Shown one piece after another: positions 54,032 to 62,539 of a stretch of DNA of 64,000 nt. The stretch is taken from NCBI GenBank assembly GCA_964534325.1, contig CAZHOR010000007.1, positions 1 through 64,000 on the forward strand. The letters run 5' to 3'. Source of the DNA: JdFR-22 sp964534325. GTDB taxonomy: Archaea > Halobacteriota > Archaeoglobi > Archaeoglobales > Archaeoglobaceae. Position numbers and translations under genes: made by a program. A model generated the notes under the pieces. That model was not told the DNA's origin and did not search any database. It worked only from the letters and a program-made list of their open reading frames with translations. Numbering within the stretch: position 1 is the stretch's first letter; each line of letters begins with the position of its first letter.

Positions 54032-57000
54032 CCACCCCCGATTTCTTCGCTCAATGAGAACAGTTCTCTTAACTGATCCGTTGATAGCTCAGTTAGCCAG
54101 TCCTCACCACTTCCTACAATGTTCCCCGCAAGTTCCTTTTTCTGCTCGATCATGGCATCTATTCTTTCTTCCAGTGTTCCCATGCAAACGAACTTGTGCA
54201 CCTGTACATTCTTCTTCTGCCCGATTCTGAATGCTCTATCTGTAGCCTGATTTTCAACCGCAGGATTCCACCACCTGTCAAAGTGGAACACATGATTTGC
54301 AGCAGTCAGATTTAATCCCAGACCACCAGCTTTGAGAGAAAGAATGAAAAGAGGGCTGTCCCCATCTTGGAAACGTGAGATCATCGCCTCCCTCTGCTTT
54401 TTTCCAGTACCACCATGCAGAAAAAGTGTTTCACGGCCGAAGGTTTCCTGCAAATGGTACCTGAGCATCATACCCATCTCTGCAAATTGGGTGAAAATGA
54501 GTGCCTTATCTCCTTCCGCCAGAACCTCTTCAAGCATTTCTGTTAACCTCGAGAGTTTTCCCGAGCGCCCTGATAGAGAGCTACCGTCTTTCATGAATAA
54601 AGCAGGATGGTTGCAGATCTGCTTCAAGCTCATCAAAGTGGACAAAACCAGACCTTTCCTCTGGATTCCTGAGGAGTCCTCAATTTTTTCCATCATTTCC
54701 CTGACGCTTGCTTCATAAAGTGATGCCTGTTCTGCAGTGAGGTCGCAATAGGACTTCATCTCTATCTTTTCCGGCAGGTCTTTGATGATCTTTGGGTCGC
54801 TCTTCAATCTGCGAAGAATAAACGGCTGGATCAGACTCTTCAGTGTCTCTGACCTTTTTGGATCCCTGTACTTTTCTACGGGTATGGCAAAAGAATTACG
54901 AAATTCCTTCAAAGATTGGAGATAGCCGGGGTTTAAAAAGTCCATGATGGACCACAGCTCAGATAACCTGTTCTCCAGGGGAGTACCGGTTAACGCAACT
55001 CTGTAATTTGCTTTCAACTGTTTAATAGCCTTTGTCTGTTTGGCCACCGGATTTTTAATATTCTGAGCCTCATCCAGCGCAATACAGTGCCAGTTGATGG
55101 ACGAGAGCAGTTCTATATCCCGTAAAGCTAAAGCATAAGTGCTTATCACCACATCGTAATTCCCCACCTCATTCTCAAATTCCTTACCCCCCAATCTATT
55201 CTGGCCATGATGGACCATTACTTTAAGAGAGGGTGCAAAACGCTCGATCTCTTTTTTCCAGTTGGTGATAACAGACATGGGACAGATCACAAGTGCAGGA
55301 TTTTTATTTCCTTTACCGCTCCTCTCTTTAAGCATCAGGGCAATAAATTGAATGGTCTTGCCCAACCCCATGTCATCCGCAAGACAGGCACCAAACCCGA
55401 ACTGCTTTAAAAAATTGAGCCAGGAAAGACCCTCGATCTGATAAGGTCTTAACTTTCCATTGAATGTTTTGGGCGGTCGCAACCTGCTTACCTTTACCCC
55501 ACCAGATAACTTCTCAAACAGCTCTTCGAGCCAACCCTCTGCTTCCACATCGACTACAGGCAACATCGCTTCTGGATCTTCTTGAGTTAAAGCAAGCCTC
55601 ATGGCCTGACCCATCTCCATCTCCATCTCCATCTCCATTTCGTTATCTGCCTGTTTTTCCTGGAAAAATGCGATTGCTTTCTCAATATCTTCTTTTCTCA
55701 GTTCTACCCACTGCCCCTTCACCTGAACCAGTGGAGTTTTTAAATTAGCAAGTTCTTCAAATTCCTCCTGGGAGAGGGTTTCATCTCCCAGTGCAATCTT
55801 CCAGTCGTATTTAACAATATTATTCAACCCCAGAAAACCTGAGGGGGTTTCAGGTACTTTCTCTCTGGGCTTCAGTCTCAACTTTACTCCCAATTTTGCT
55901 GATGGTGCCTCCCACCAGGCTGGCAATAAAACTCCGAAACCATTTTGTTCCAATAGGGGCGCATACTCCCGTAAGAACTCGTAAGCCCGGTCTGTATCAA
56001 TATCAATGCATACAGGGCGTGCAGTTTGCAAACTGTTTTTGATCTCCGGAAAAATTTCTGACGCCCTACCAAGGTCTTCTAACAGTTTTTCCTGGGGATT
56101 CTCAAACCTTCTCTTCAGAATTGTGAGTGCGTCATCTGTTTCCCAGACCTTTTCGGCAGGTACCAGAAGGCTTTTATCATCATTGGCCTGGAGGTGAAAT
56201 GTTAGATTCCAGTGTTCACCCTCCTTTTCTGGGGGCTCAAGTCTGAAACAGGTACGAAATGGAGCCCCCAACCCTACAGGTAAAATTCGGTATAACCATT
56301 TTTCCAGTTCCCTGGAGAATTTTTTCGCCTGTTTATCCGAGGTCTCAATTACCGGATCTTCAGAGAGAGCTTTCAACCAGCCCTCAGAGCAGGTAGGCTT
56401 TTTCCTTTTACTTTTCTCCTCTGGAAGAAGAGAGATGTTCCTGTTCTTTAAGCTATTCCTGATAAAGGAGTCCATGGTGGAGTTAAGAAAGTCTGTGATA
56501 ATTTCACTGCTCTTTAGCCCATTGCCATTAAATGCTCTACAGCAAGGGGGCATAGCTTTGGATAAAACTTGCAGTCTATTGTAGTCATCCTCAGTTATTA
56601 CCGCATTCCACTCTGCCACATAGTATTTATCACCATTTTGTTGATACTCGTTAAGCGCAGGTACAAATCTCTGCCTGAAGATAAGTTCAAGAGAGAATTT
56701 TGCTACTTCTGTCCAAAATCGAAGTGTTGAGCCGTACTTTCTGCCCATAGGGGGCGCAGCCGGTAATGTAAGCAGGAAGTCCAGCGCAGTATCTGGGTAT
56801 AGAGTTATTGTATCCACAAACCACGCTTTCAGTTCTTTATGTTCCTCATAACTTCGCTCTTCAACTGGCAATCCAGGAGATGGCAAAGGACCTTTTTTCG
56901 ACGAAGGTAAAAGAATTGTGAGGATATCAAAGTTGACTTCTTGATGGTGAGAGGAGACTTCTGTCAGATCTTTTTTTAGTTTATCCCGGGAGAGTGCAAA

Positions 57001-57144
57001 AGGGTGTAACTGTGGTTTGGTTTTTTGTTTTTGTTTTCTTTTTCTGGTATGTGAGGTTTGTTTGTTTCTAAATTCGGATGACTCTCCCCAGATATGAAGC
57101 TTTTTGGACTCGACACTATCCCACATTGCGTGCAAGACAATCAT
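54028..57144 (-). CDS. SNF2-family helicase
   Basis: 1038 residues; the ATG at 57126 is an alternative start. N-terminal SNF2-associated region, then helicase domains: ADDMGLGKTIQFIALML (Walker A), LDEAQNIKNPVAKQT (DEAQ), LTGTPLENRLSELW, and the C-terminal RecA fold with GGLGLNLTAANHVFHFDRWW and ATDRAFRIGQ. The EM repeat at about residues 501-512 (positions 55612-55642) comes from a (CATCTC) hexanucleotide microsatellite and may vary in length between strains. Confidence 0.95.
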   Translation of the reverse strand: MIVLHAMWDSVESKKLHIWGESSEFRNKQTSHTRKRKQKQKTKPQLHPFALSRDKLKKDLTEVSSHHQEVNFDILTILLPSSKKGPLPSPGLPVEERSYEEHKELKAWFVDTITLYPDTALDFLLTLPAAPPMGRKYGSTLRFWTEVAKFSLELIFRQRFVPALNEYQQNGDKYYVAEWNAVITEDDYNRLQVLSKAMPPCCRAFNGNGLKSSEIITDFLNSTMDSFIRNSLKNRNISLLPEEKSKRKKPTCSEGWLKALSEDPVIETSDKQAKKFSRELEKWLYRILPVGLGAPFRTCFRLEPPEKEGEHWNLTFHLQANDDKSLLVPAEKVWETDDALTILKRRFENPQEKLLEDLGRASEIFPEIKNSLQTARPVCIDIDTDRAYEFLREYAPLLEQNGFGVLLPAWWEAPSAKLGVKLRLKPREKVPETPSGFLGLNNIVKYDWKIALGDETLSQEEFEELANLKTPLVQVKGQWVELRKEDIEKAIAFFQEKQADNEMEMEMEMEMGQAMRLALTQEDPEAMLPVVDVEAEGWLEELFEKLSGGVKVSRLRPPKTFNGKLRPYQIEGLSWLNFLKQFGFGACLADDMGLGKTIQFIALMLKERSGKGNKNPALVICPMSVITNWKKEIERFAPSLKVMVHHGQNRLGGKEFENEVGNYDVVISTYALALRDIELLSSINWHCIALDEAQNIKNPVAKQTKAIKQLKANYRVALTGTPLENRLSELWSIMDFLNPGYLQSLKEFRNSFAIPVEKYRDPKRSETLKSLIQPFILRRLKSDPKIIKDLPEKIEMKSYCDLTAEQASLYEASVREMMEKIEDSSGIQRKGLVLSTLMSLKQICNHPALFMKDGSSLSGRSGKLSRLTEMLEEVLAEGDKALIFTQFAEMGMMLRYHLQETFGRETLFLHGGTGKKQREAMISRFQDGDSPLFILSLKAGGLGLNLTAANHVFHFDRWWNPAVENQATDRAFRIGQKKNVQVHKFVCMGTLEERIDAMIEQKKELAGNIVGSGEDWLTELSTDQLRELFSLSEEIGGG

Positions 57145-57240
57145 TTAAGTTAAATTTTCTAAACTAAATTGTATAAATTTTTTGTTCCCGCTACCCAGCT
57201 CCCCAGAAAACCAAAGTTTGCGATGATAGGGTAGATTTCT

Positions 57241-58194
57241 CTAACTTCTGATAACCTTTACTTTCCCTCTCTTGACCTTGACCAGCTTCTCTTTTTCCAG
57301 GGTTCTCAGGATCTCCTCTGGTGCCCCCGACTCCAGAATTGCGTCAGCCTTATCCCCTATAGCGAAGTTGGTGAGCTCTTCTTTAATCTCGTTGAGATCA
57401 ACTTTTCCTCGCTCTTCAATGCGATCGTAGATGGCCGAAACAATCTCTGTGATAGCCAGCAAGTCGTTGGCTCCATCCAGCTCATCGCAAAGGTCTTCTA
57501 CATTCTCTTGTTCACGAATACCGTCCATGACGTCAACGTAGATGTCGCACATTTTGCTCACAGAGATCTCAAGTCTGACATCTATTCCAACCTTTTCCGC
57601 ATTATCGATATCCTCAACCACAACCTCCAACGAAATCTCTGGGTCTTGAGCTAATTCCAGCTCACTGTCCTCGTTCTCTTCCACCTTCTCAAGCACATCT
57701 TCAGCTATGGAAGAATACAAGCTCCTATCAAGCGATGCCTTTAAAGCTCCATACACTTCATCCCTTGATTCCTCCATCGCCTCGTCATAAAGCTCCTTCT
57801 GCTCCTCCACACTGAGATCATCGAGATCAACACCTCTCTCTTCCAGTATCTTCTTGGCAGTTTCATCAATTATATCTGCCCCGGAGGGTGTGTCTTCAGA
57901 TACAAAGTGTCCTACAAAAGCATCTTTGAACTCGTCTACATCGTCTGCAGTAAAATCCCGGGATAAAATATCTCTGGCTACCCTTACGTAGTCCTCCCAA
58001 TCCGATACAGCCTTCTCAAATGGAGTGCCATTCAGCCTGCGCTTAAGCTCACTCAACCTACCCTCAACATAGCCCACATACTCATAATCCACACTGAAGT
58101 GCCGTTTTAGCTCAGGTCTTATTCCGGAATCGTTCAATTGCTCCGAGATGTCACCAGCTATCTTATCATGATAAGTGCCTATATTAATGCGCAT
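57241..58194 (-). CDS. Acidic unknown protein with C-terminal winged-helix-like domain
   Basis: 317 residues, very rich in Asp and Glu (SVEEQKELYDEAMEESRDEV). The N-terminal region MRINIGTYHDKIAGDISEQL has no match I recognise. The last 70 residues (ERGKVDLNEIKEELTNFAIGDKADAIL...LVKVKRGKVKVIRS) look like a small winged helix. It lies 96 bases upstream of the SNF2/SWIM pair on the same strand and may be a third member. Confidence 0.6.
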   Translation of the reverse strand: MRINIGTYHDKIAGDISEQLNDSGIRPELKRHFSVDYEYVGYVEGRLSELKRRLNGTPFEKAVSDWEDYVRVARDILSRDFTADDVDEFKDAFVGHFVSEDTPSGADIIDETAKKILEERGVDLDDLSVEEQKELYDEAMEESRDEVYGALKASLDRSLYSSIAEDVLEKVEENEDSELELAQDPEISLEVVVEDIDNAEKVGIDVRLEISVSKMCDIYVDVMDGIREQENVEDLCDELDGANDLLAITEIVSAIYDRIEERGKVDLNEIKEELTNFAIGDKADAILESGAPEEILRTLEKEKLVKVKRGKVKVIRS

Positions 58195-58321
58195 AACGAA
58201 CTCCTGTTACCAGCCATATATTACACTTTTTCGTTTCATTTTAATTGGTTGAAGATTATGATAATTTAATTTAAGAAAGAATACAATAACCTGTTTTAGG
58301 ATTGAGACCGAAAGATGAATC

Positions 58322-58411
58322 ATGGATCTCGAAAGTGAGGTTGAGAAGTTTGTTAGGAAGGCTGAGGATAGGCTTGGAGACAGACTTGTCTATCTGGTCC
58401 GGCTACTCTGA
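58322..58411 (+). pseudogene. N-terminal fragment of a nucleotidyltransferase
   Basis: A 29-residue ORF, MDLESEVEKFVRKAEDRLGDRLVYLV..., resembling the helix just before the GSF motif of MNT nucleotidyltransferases, where it stops. The catalytic part is missing. A remnant, or chance similarity. Confidence 0.35.
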
Positions 58412-58455
58412 AGAAAGAGAATAAAATAATATATCAAAAAAACGTAATTTGATTT

Positions 58456-58692
58456 ATGCCTATAGAAATTGATCCTGAGATTAGTGGAGGAAAACCCGTG
58501 ATAAAAGGAACTCGATTGACAGTTGACTTCATTCTCGAACTTCTTGCTAATGAGTGGAGCTATGAGGAGATACTTGAAAACTATCCTCAACTGGAGAAAA
58601 AGAATATATTTGAGGCTATAAGTTACGCTGTAAATATTTTGAAAGAAGAGAGAATCTATATGCCTCCTAAGAGACATGAAGCTCATAGCTGA
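58456..58692 (+). CDS. DUF433 antitoxin-like protein
   Basis: 78 residues with the DUF433 signature ISGGKPVIKGTRLTVDFILELLANEWSYEEILENYP. DUF433 proteins are small helix-turn-helix antitoxins usually paired with DUF5615 PIN-like nucleases. The partner gene overlaps by 17 bases but is truncated (58676-58765). Confidence 0.85.
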   Translation: MPIEIDPEISGGKPVIKGTRLTVDFILELLANEWSYEEILENYPQLEKKNIFEAISYAVNILKEERIYMPPKRHEAHS

Positions 58693-58765
58693 CGAGAACA
58701 TCCCATTAAAAGTAATAGAAAGACTTAGGAAAAAGAATATTAATTTAGAATCGATTATAGAATAG
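58676..58765 (+). pseudogene. Truncated DUF5615 PIN-like toxin
   Basis: Starts correctly MKLIADENIPLKVIERLRKKNINLES, the N-terminus of DUF5615 (D of ADEN is the first metal ligand), then ends after 29 residues. Normal members are about 110 residues. The truncation point coincides with the end of the opposite-strand PIN remnant. Confidence 0.75.
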
Positions 58766-58900
58766 AAATAAGACCAGGAATGCAGATGAAGAAATTGCCA
58801 TATCGGCTCCACCTTCAAATAGGCTATCCATATACTCTGTGCCTTTCTCCTCGTGGTATCTCTTGACTATAGCGCTGGTGTCACAGAAATAATACTTCAA
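58745..58900 (-). pseudogene. Truncated VapC-type PIN toxin
   Basis: Read from a TTG at 58900 that overlaps the antitoxin stop: KYYFCDTSAIVKRYHEEKGTEY...ADMAIS, a typical VapC start (DTSALVKRYH...EEGTE). It ends after 51 residues, well short of the usual 130-150, in sequence belonging to the opposite-strand DUF5615 fragment. Confidence 0.75.
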
Positions 58901-59112
58901 AACCTCTCCTCCCTTAATTCTGATACTTCTGTAGAGATCTTTTCCTCATAAGGTATCTTTTTCGCTATCTTCTTCCTCAGCTCCTTTGTATTCAGCTGCT
59001 TTCGTTCTTGTTCTTGTTCTTGTTCTTTTTTTTGTTGTTTATCCACAAAGTTTGATAGAAAGTTGTAAAGTTCAAAACTTCTTGCTTTATGCATACTTAG
59101 CTTTAGTAACAC
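58897..59112 (-). CDS. Putative antitoxin with low-complexity insert
   Basis: 71 residues upstream of the truncated PIN toxin. The C-terminus TKELRKKIAKKIPYEEKISTEV fits a VapB-type antitoxin tail. The middle, KEQEQEQERKQ, is a hexanucleotide expansion (TTGTTC repeats around 59007-59030). The N-terminal DNA-binding part is not recognisable. Possibly decaying now that its toxin is broken. Confidence 0.45.
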   Translation of the reverse strand: MLLKLSMHKARSFELYNFLSNFVDKQQKKEQEQEQERKQLNTKELRKKIAKKIPYEEKISTEVSELREERF

Positions 59113-59274
59113 ATCAATTTTTTATCAGCAGTTTCCGGCAAGAGAATCACCTCTTACTAACGTTACCTTTAATTATTATTCTATTTTTCATTGTAAGTTA
59201 ATTTTTCGATTGTGGAATATAGATTGTGATTGTGGTGGTTCACAATGTCTGTGATACTGGATTGAAAAACCATT

Positions 59275-59745
59275 TTATTCTGTTAAGTATTTCTCTCTTA
59301 ACTTCTCTTTAATTTCCTCAAGACTCTTTCCCTGAAGTAACATCTCCAACGCCTGAGTGTCTAAAGCCAGATATTTCTCAGAGGTTAAGCCAAACTTGAT
59401 AATATCTTTATCACTGGTCCAGATTGGTATATTCAACTTCATAGCTAAAGCAATAAATGGAGTGTCTTTTTCATCGAATTCTCCAGCAATTCCGTAGGCA
59501 CTCGAGACTTCCGATTCGTAAAACTCCGCTGGAAGTATATGAATTAAAGAAAATGTCAGCAACATCCTAAATTCAAAGTCAGTAGAGAGTTTCTCCAATT
59601 TATTCTTATGCTTTTTAAATTCAAGTAACCCATCCTCAGGATAGTATAATTCGAGGTTAGAGTTGTCAACAATTTCAAACGCTTTAGATTTCTCTCCTGA
59701 AACGATTACAGTGAAAATGGTGCTGCTATCAATAACCAGTTTCAT
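59275..59745 (-). CDS. PIN-domain toxin (VapC-like)
   Basis: 156 residues. PIN pattern: Asp in MKLVIDSSTIF, Glu in LLEFKKHKNKL, and Asp pairs in EFDEKDTPFIALAMK and IWTSDKD. Metal-dependent RNase expected. 8 bases downstream of its antitoxin. Confidence 0.85.
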   Translation of the reverse strand: MKLVIDSSTIFTVIVSGEKSKAFEIVDNSNLELYYPEDGLLEFKKHKNKLEKLSTDFEFRMLLTFSLIHILPAEFYESEVSSAYGIAGEFDEKDTPFIALAMKLNIPIWTSDKDIIKFGLTSEKYLALDTQALEMLLQGKSLEEIKEKLREKYLTE

Positions 59746-59753
59746 TAATATAA

Positions 59754-59978
59754 TCAGATTAATCCTTTCTTCACATACTTTTGCTTGGTTTCTTTCCAGG
59801 CCTCTTCTCTTGTCTTCTCAAAATCCTCAAGAGCTTTACTCAAATCCAAATCCATTCCATTCCTCAAGGTTTCTGCTATTAAGTTTTTATATAAATCCTT
59901 GCTCATACCCTCAGCTACCCAGAGATAAGCTTTCTCCTCATCAACCCAGTCAGGAACCTTCATAGTTATTTGCTTCAT
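59754..59978 (-). CDS. Antitoxin partner of the PIN toxin (VapB-like)
   Basis: 74 residues, MKQITMKVPDWVDEEKAYLWVAEG..., with an N-terminal DNA-binding strand and a C-terminal toxin-wrapping helix (KTREEAWKETKQKYVKKGLI). Forms the vapBC-like module with 59275-59745. A partial duplicate of its last 33 codons lies at 60985-61087. Confidence 0.75.
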   Translation of the reverse strand: MKQITMKVPDWVDEEKAYLWVAEGMSKDLYKNLIAETLRNGMDLDLSKALEDFEKTREEAWKETKQKYVKKGLI

Positions 59979-60113
59979 AATCCTAATTCAACTTTCATCT
60001 TTTAATCTTTTTTCATTCTCAATAAGATCAGATATAAGGTATCTTTTTCCTCAGCTCCTTTGTATCCTGCTTATTGTAAGTTAATTTTTCGATTGGCCAG
60101 ACATATCAAGTAT

Positions 60114-60608
60114 TCACTTTATCTTCGATTCGAGTTCTTTTAGAGCGAGCCTGTAAATGTCTGAACTGAGGTACATAACTTCAGATAATCTGTCCAATCC
60201 TTCAACAGCTCTAGAATACGAAATAGCTCCTTCTCTTAATCCTTTGACCAGTACACCCAAACTACCTCTGACCTCAACACCCAGGTCCCTTGCAAAAACT
60301 CTCGCCGCATCATCATCAAGCAGTGCTGTTACACCATTTTGGTATGCATAATATATGACAGTTATTTCAGCCTCATGCAGTCCAGCCACCCGCGCAACCC
60401 TATCGAACTTGCTATCAACTTCTAAATCAACGATCCCAATCCAATCCTCCACTGCCTTCTCTACCAGAAATGCGTCACTAAACCCCTTCTCCTTCCCCCT
60501 GTCAACCACTTCGTACTTAACCTCTACCGGGATAACTACATTGTAAAGCTGGAGAAGATCTAAAAGCCCTGCCTTCGCTAAATGGATTAGCGGCCCTGAA
60601 TTACTCAC
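60114..60608 (-). CDS. DUF3368 PIN-like toxin
   Basis: 164 residues from a GTG at 60608 with GAGGAAA upstream (a GTG at 60629 is possible). DUF3368 pattern: VSNSGPLIHLAKAGLLDLL, GLHEAEITVIYYAY, LLDDDAARVFARDLGVEVRGSLG. RNase toxin, overlapping the antitoxin stop by 8 bases. A second copy of this module is at 62540-63361. Confidence 0.85.
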   Translation of the reverse strand: MSNSGPLIHLAKAGLLDLLQLYNVVIPVEVKYEVVDRGKEKGFSDAFLVEKAVEDWIGIVDLEVDSKFDRVARVAGLHEAEITVIYYAYQNGVTALLDDDAARVFARDLGVEVRGSLGVLVKGLREGAISYSRAVEGLDRLSEVMYLSSDIYRLALKELESKIK

Positions 60609-60903
60609 CGCCGATTTCCTCAAACTCACGAGCTATTTCCTCCCTGGCAACAGGAAAAGCAATATTGTGTTCTCTAAGCTCATCCAGCATCTCCCTATAA
60701 GTCAATCCAGCAATCTCTGCAGCCTTCCACACAGTTACTTTCCTCTCCCCTACAAGCTCAAGCGCTTCCTTAAGCTTAAACTCCCTTATACCGATTCTAA
60801 GCAATTCTCTAACTGCTGCTGACCTATCAATACCTCTTTTTTGCATGATCTTCTCAATCTCTTGTACGATCTCCCTATCAATCCTGGCCGAGATGGTAAG
60901 CAT
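60601..60903 (-). CDS. UPF0175-family antitoxin
   Basis: 100 residues from the ATG at 60903 (MLTISARIDREIVQEI), the earlier frame start at 60960 having no support. Ribbon-helix-helix N-terminus (RGIDRSAAVRELLRIGIREFKL) then a UPF0175 helix-turn-helix (WKAAEIAGLTYREMLDELREH). Typical partner of DUF3368 toxins. Confidence 0.85.
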   Translation of the reverse strand: MLTISARIDREIVQEIEKIMQKRGIDRSAAVRELLRIGIREFKLKEALELVGERKVTVWKAAEIAGLTYREMLDELREHNIAFPVAREEIAREFEEIGGE

Positions 60904-60984
60904 ATATGTACATTGTATTAAATCGTATATAAAACTTGAGGGTAAGAGGTGAAAAACCAATTTATCACTGGAGGAAAACAGGAC

Positions 60985-61087
60985 CTAGATTAATCCCTTC
61001 TTCACGTGCTTCTGCTTGGTTTCTTTCCAGGCCTCTTCCCTTGTCATCTCGAAGTCCTCAAGAGCTTTACTCTCATCCAAATCTTTT
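60985..61087 (-). pseudogene. Duplicated C-terminus of the VapB-like antitoxin
   Basis: The frame ...LDESKALEDFEMTREEAWK...KKGLI ending at 60985 is almost identical to the end of the antitoxin at 59754-59978, with no N-terminal half. It is a duplication fragment between the UPF0175 module and the HepT gene. Confidence 0.8.
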
Positions 61088-61105
61088 GATTATAAATTCC
61101 ATCCA

Positions 61106-61540
61106 CTAACTGGATGTTTCGTCTTCTCTCAACAGCCCTTTAATAACTTCTTTAAATTCTTTCATTACATCAAAATCGTTTTTCAGAACCTCACAAACCG
61201 CGTCTATATCCAGCCTCCAGTAAATGTGGACCAGCACGTTCCTAAAACCAGCAATATCTGATAGGGCTTCTGAAAGTTTTTTAGGGATTAGACCCTCTTC
61301 GTACAATATCTCAAACGATTCCCGGTAAGTTGAGGGTTTCTTTAATCCCTTTTCAGCTATAATGTGGTTAGCAATATCTATCGTTGACTGCATGCTTACC
61401 AATAAGGCGTGGAGAACCATATTCCTCTTATCCCTGTCAGTATGTAGCTCCTGGCATGAAAATGACTGATAACGTCTCCAGTCATCCAGTGATTCGTCAA
61501 GTTCCCTTAAATGTTCCAGTATCCCTTCTCTGTCCATCAT
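61106..61540 (-). CDS. hepT: HepT-type toxin (DUF86)
   Basis: 144 residues of the HepT/DUF86 family with the RNase motif RNVLVHIYWRLD (RX4-6H then Y), plus VLHALLVSMQSTIDIANHIIAE. Directly downstream of its MntA partner (2-base gap). Active site appears intact. Confidence 0.9.
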   Translation of the reverse strand: MMDREGILEHLRELDESLDDWRRYQSFSCQELHTDRDKRNMVLHALLVSMQSTIDIANHIIAEKGLKKPSTYRESFEILYEEGLIPKKLSEALSDIAGFRNVLVHIYWRLDIDAVCEVLKNDFDVMKEFKEVIKGLLREDETSS

Positions 61541-61542
61541 GA

Positions 61543-61974
61543 TTATACCCTGGCAATAAACTTTCTATCCAACCAATCCGATGTGACCTTATAATCCAAG
61601 TATCTTGAGAGCAAATGAGCCTCATACCTTATCCTCTTAACCTCATCTCTACAGAATATAACTTTCCCCGTATCTATTACTCTATACTGAAAATTCAATG
61701 GTGCACGATTGAGAACTTTAACATCGAACTCGAATTCATATCTAAACATTTTTTCAAGTTCTCTACCTACTCTCGAGGCGAACTTAAGCTGTTGATAAGA
61801 ACTCATATTCGTAGATAAGTGTAAAGCTATGTCAATATCATTAAATGTAAATGTATCTCCCCTAATAAATGAGCCGAAGCAGTATGCAAACTCTATTTCT
61901 ACAAAATTTTCAAATACCTCAGCAACTTTTTCAAAGAACCTCTCCATACCTCCAATCTCTTTTACCCCGTCCAT
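61543..61974 (-). CDS. mntA: MntA-type nucleotidyltransferase antitoxin
   Basis: 143 residues. GSFIRGDTFTFNDIDIAL provides the GSF-x(9)-DxD catalytic motif. It transfers AMP to the tyrosine of HepT and silences it. ATG at 61974 with GGGGAAAG; an internal ATG at 61947 is less likely. Confidence 0.9.
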   Translation of the reverse strand: MDGVKEIGGMERFFEKVAEVFENFVEIEFAYCFGSFIRGDTFTFNDIDIALHLSTNMSSYQQLKFASRVGRELEKMFRYEFEFDVKVLNRAPLNFQYRVIDTGKVIFCRDEVKRIRYEAHLLSRYLDYKVTSDWLDRKFIARV

Positions 61975-62073
61975 GACTTTCCCCAGTATATATCTTTACT
62001 TTTTCATTATTATTTATGAGTACAAAAAATTTTTCATTGTTTTAAGCTCCCTATATAATACGTTAACCTATAG

Positions 62074-62286
62074 TTAAACTGAAATGCGGACGCCACTATC
62101 AGCAATTTTCCGAAGTATTTTGGGCAGGAAATCCTTGCTGGCATCAAGAATCTCCAGCCATACCAGCTCCTTGTCCTCAGAGAAACCTACTATCAACTCA
62201 TCCATCTCCTCTTCATAGGCAACCTTTTCATCAGAGAAAACAATTATAAGAGCGTCCGCATCCTTGTCATATCTTATTTCTTTCAT
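62074..62286 (-). CDS. DUF2283 small protein
   Basis: 70 residues from the ATG at 62286 (MKEIRYDKDADALIIVFS) with GGAGAG upstream. DUF2283 proteins are small proteins usually found next to toxin-like DUF4258 genes. Its usual partner is missing here; a remnant of that pair lies at 63650-63770. Confidence 0.75.
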   Translation of the reverse strand: MKEIRYDKDADALIIVFSDEKVAYEEEMDELIVGFSEDKELVWLEILDASKDFLPKILRKIADSGVRISV

Positions 62287-62343
62287 ATCTTTCTCTCCTG
62301 ACTCTTGATGACTGCCGACTATAAAGTTTGACTTAAATTCCAC

Positions 62344-62523
62344 CTAACTGGATTGTTTCATCTTCTTTAATAGCCCTTTAACAACCTCTTCAAACTCTTT
62401 CATTACATCAAAACCATTTTTTAACACTTCACAAACCGTATCTAAATGTGGCTGGCAATGTCTATTGTTGACTGCATGCTTACTGATAAGGCATGGAACC
62501 ATATCCCCTTATCTCTATCAGTA
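62344..62523 (-). pseudogene. Decayed HepT copy with internal deletion
   Basis: Segments matching the intact HepT at 61106: TDRDKGIWFHALSVSMQSTID, then, after a deletion of about 55 codons and a frame change, LDTVCEVLKNGFDVMKEFE...GLL to the stop at 62344. A broken paralogue, about 0.8 kb from the source. Confidence 0.85.
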
Positions 62524-62539
62524 TAAAGCTATCATTTCC

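Noticed and set aside
58390..58818. 142-residue minus-strand frame
   Set aside because: Antisense to DUF433 and the toxin fragments, Phe/Ser/Leu-rich, no homology seen.
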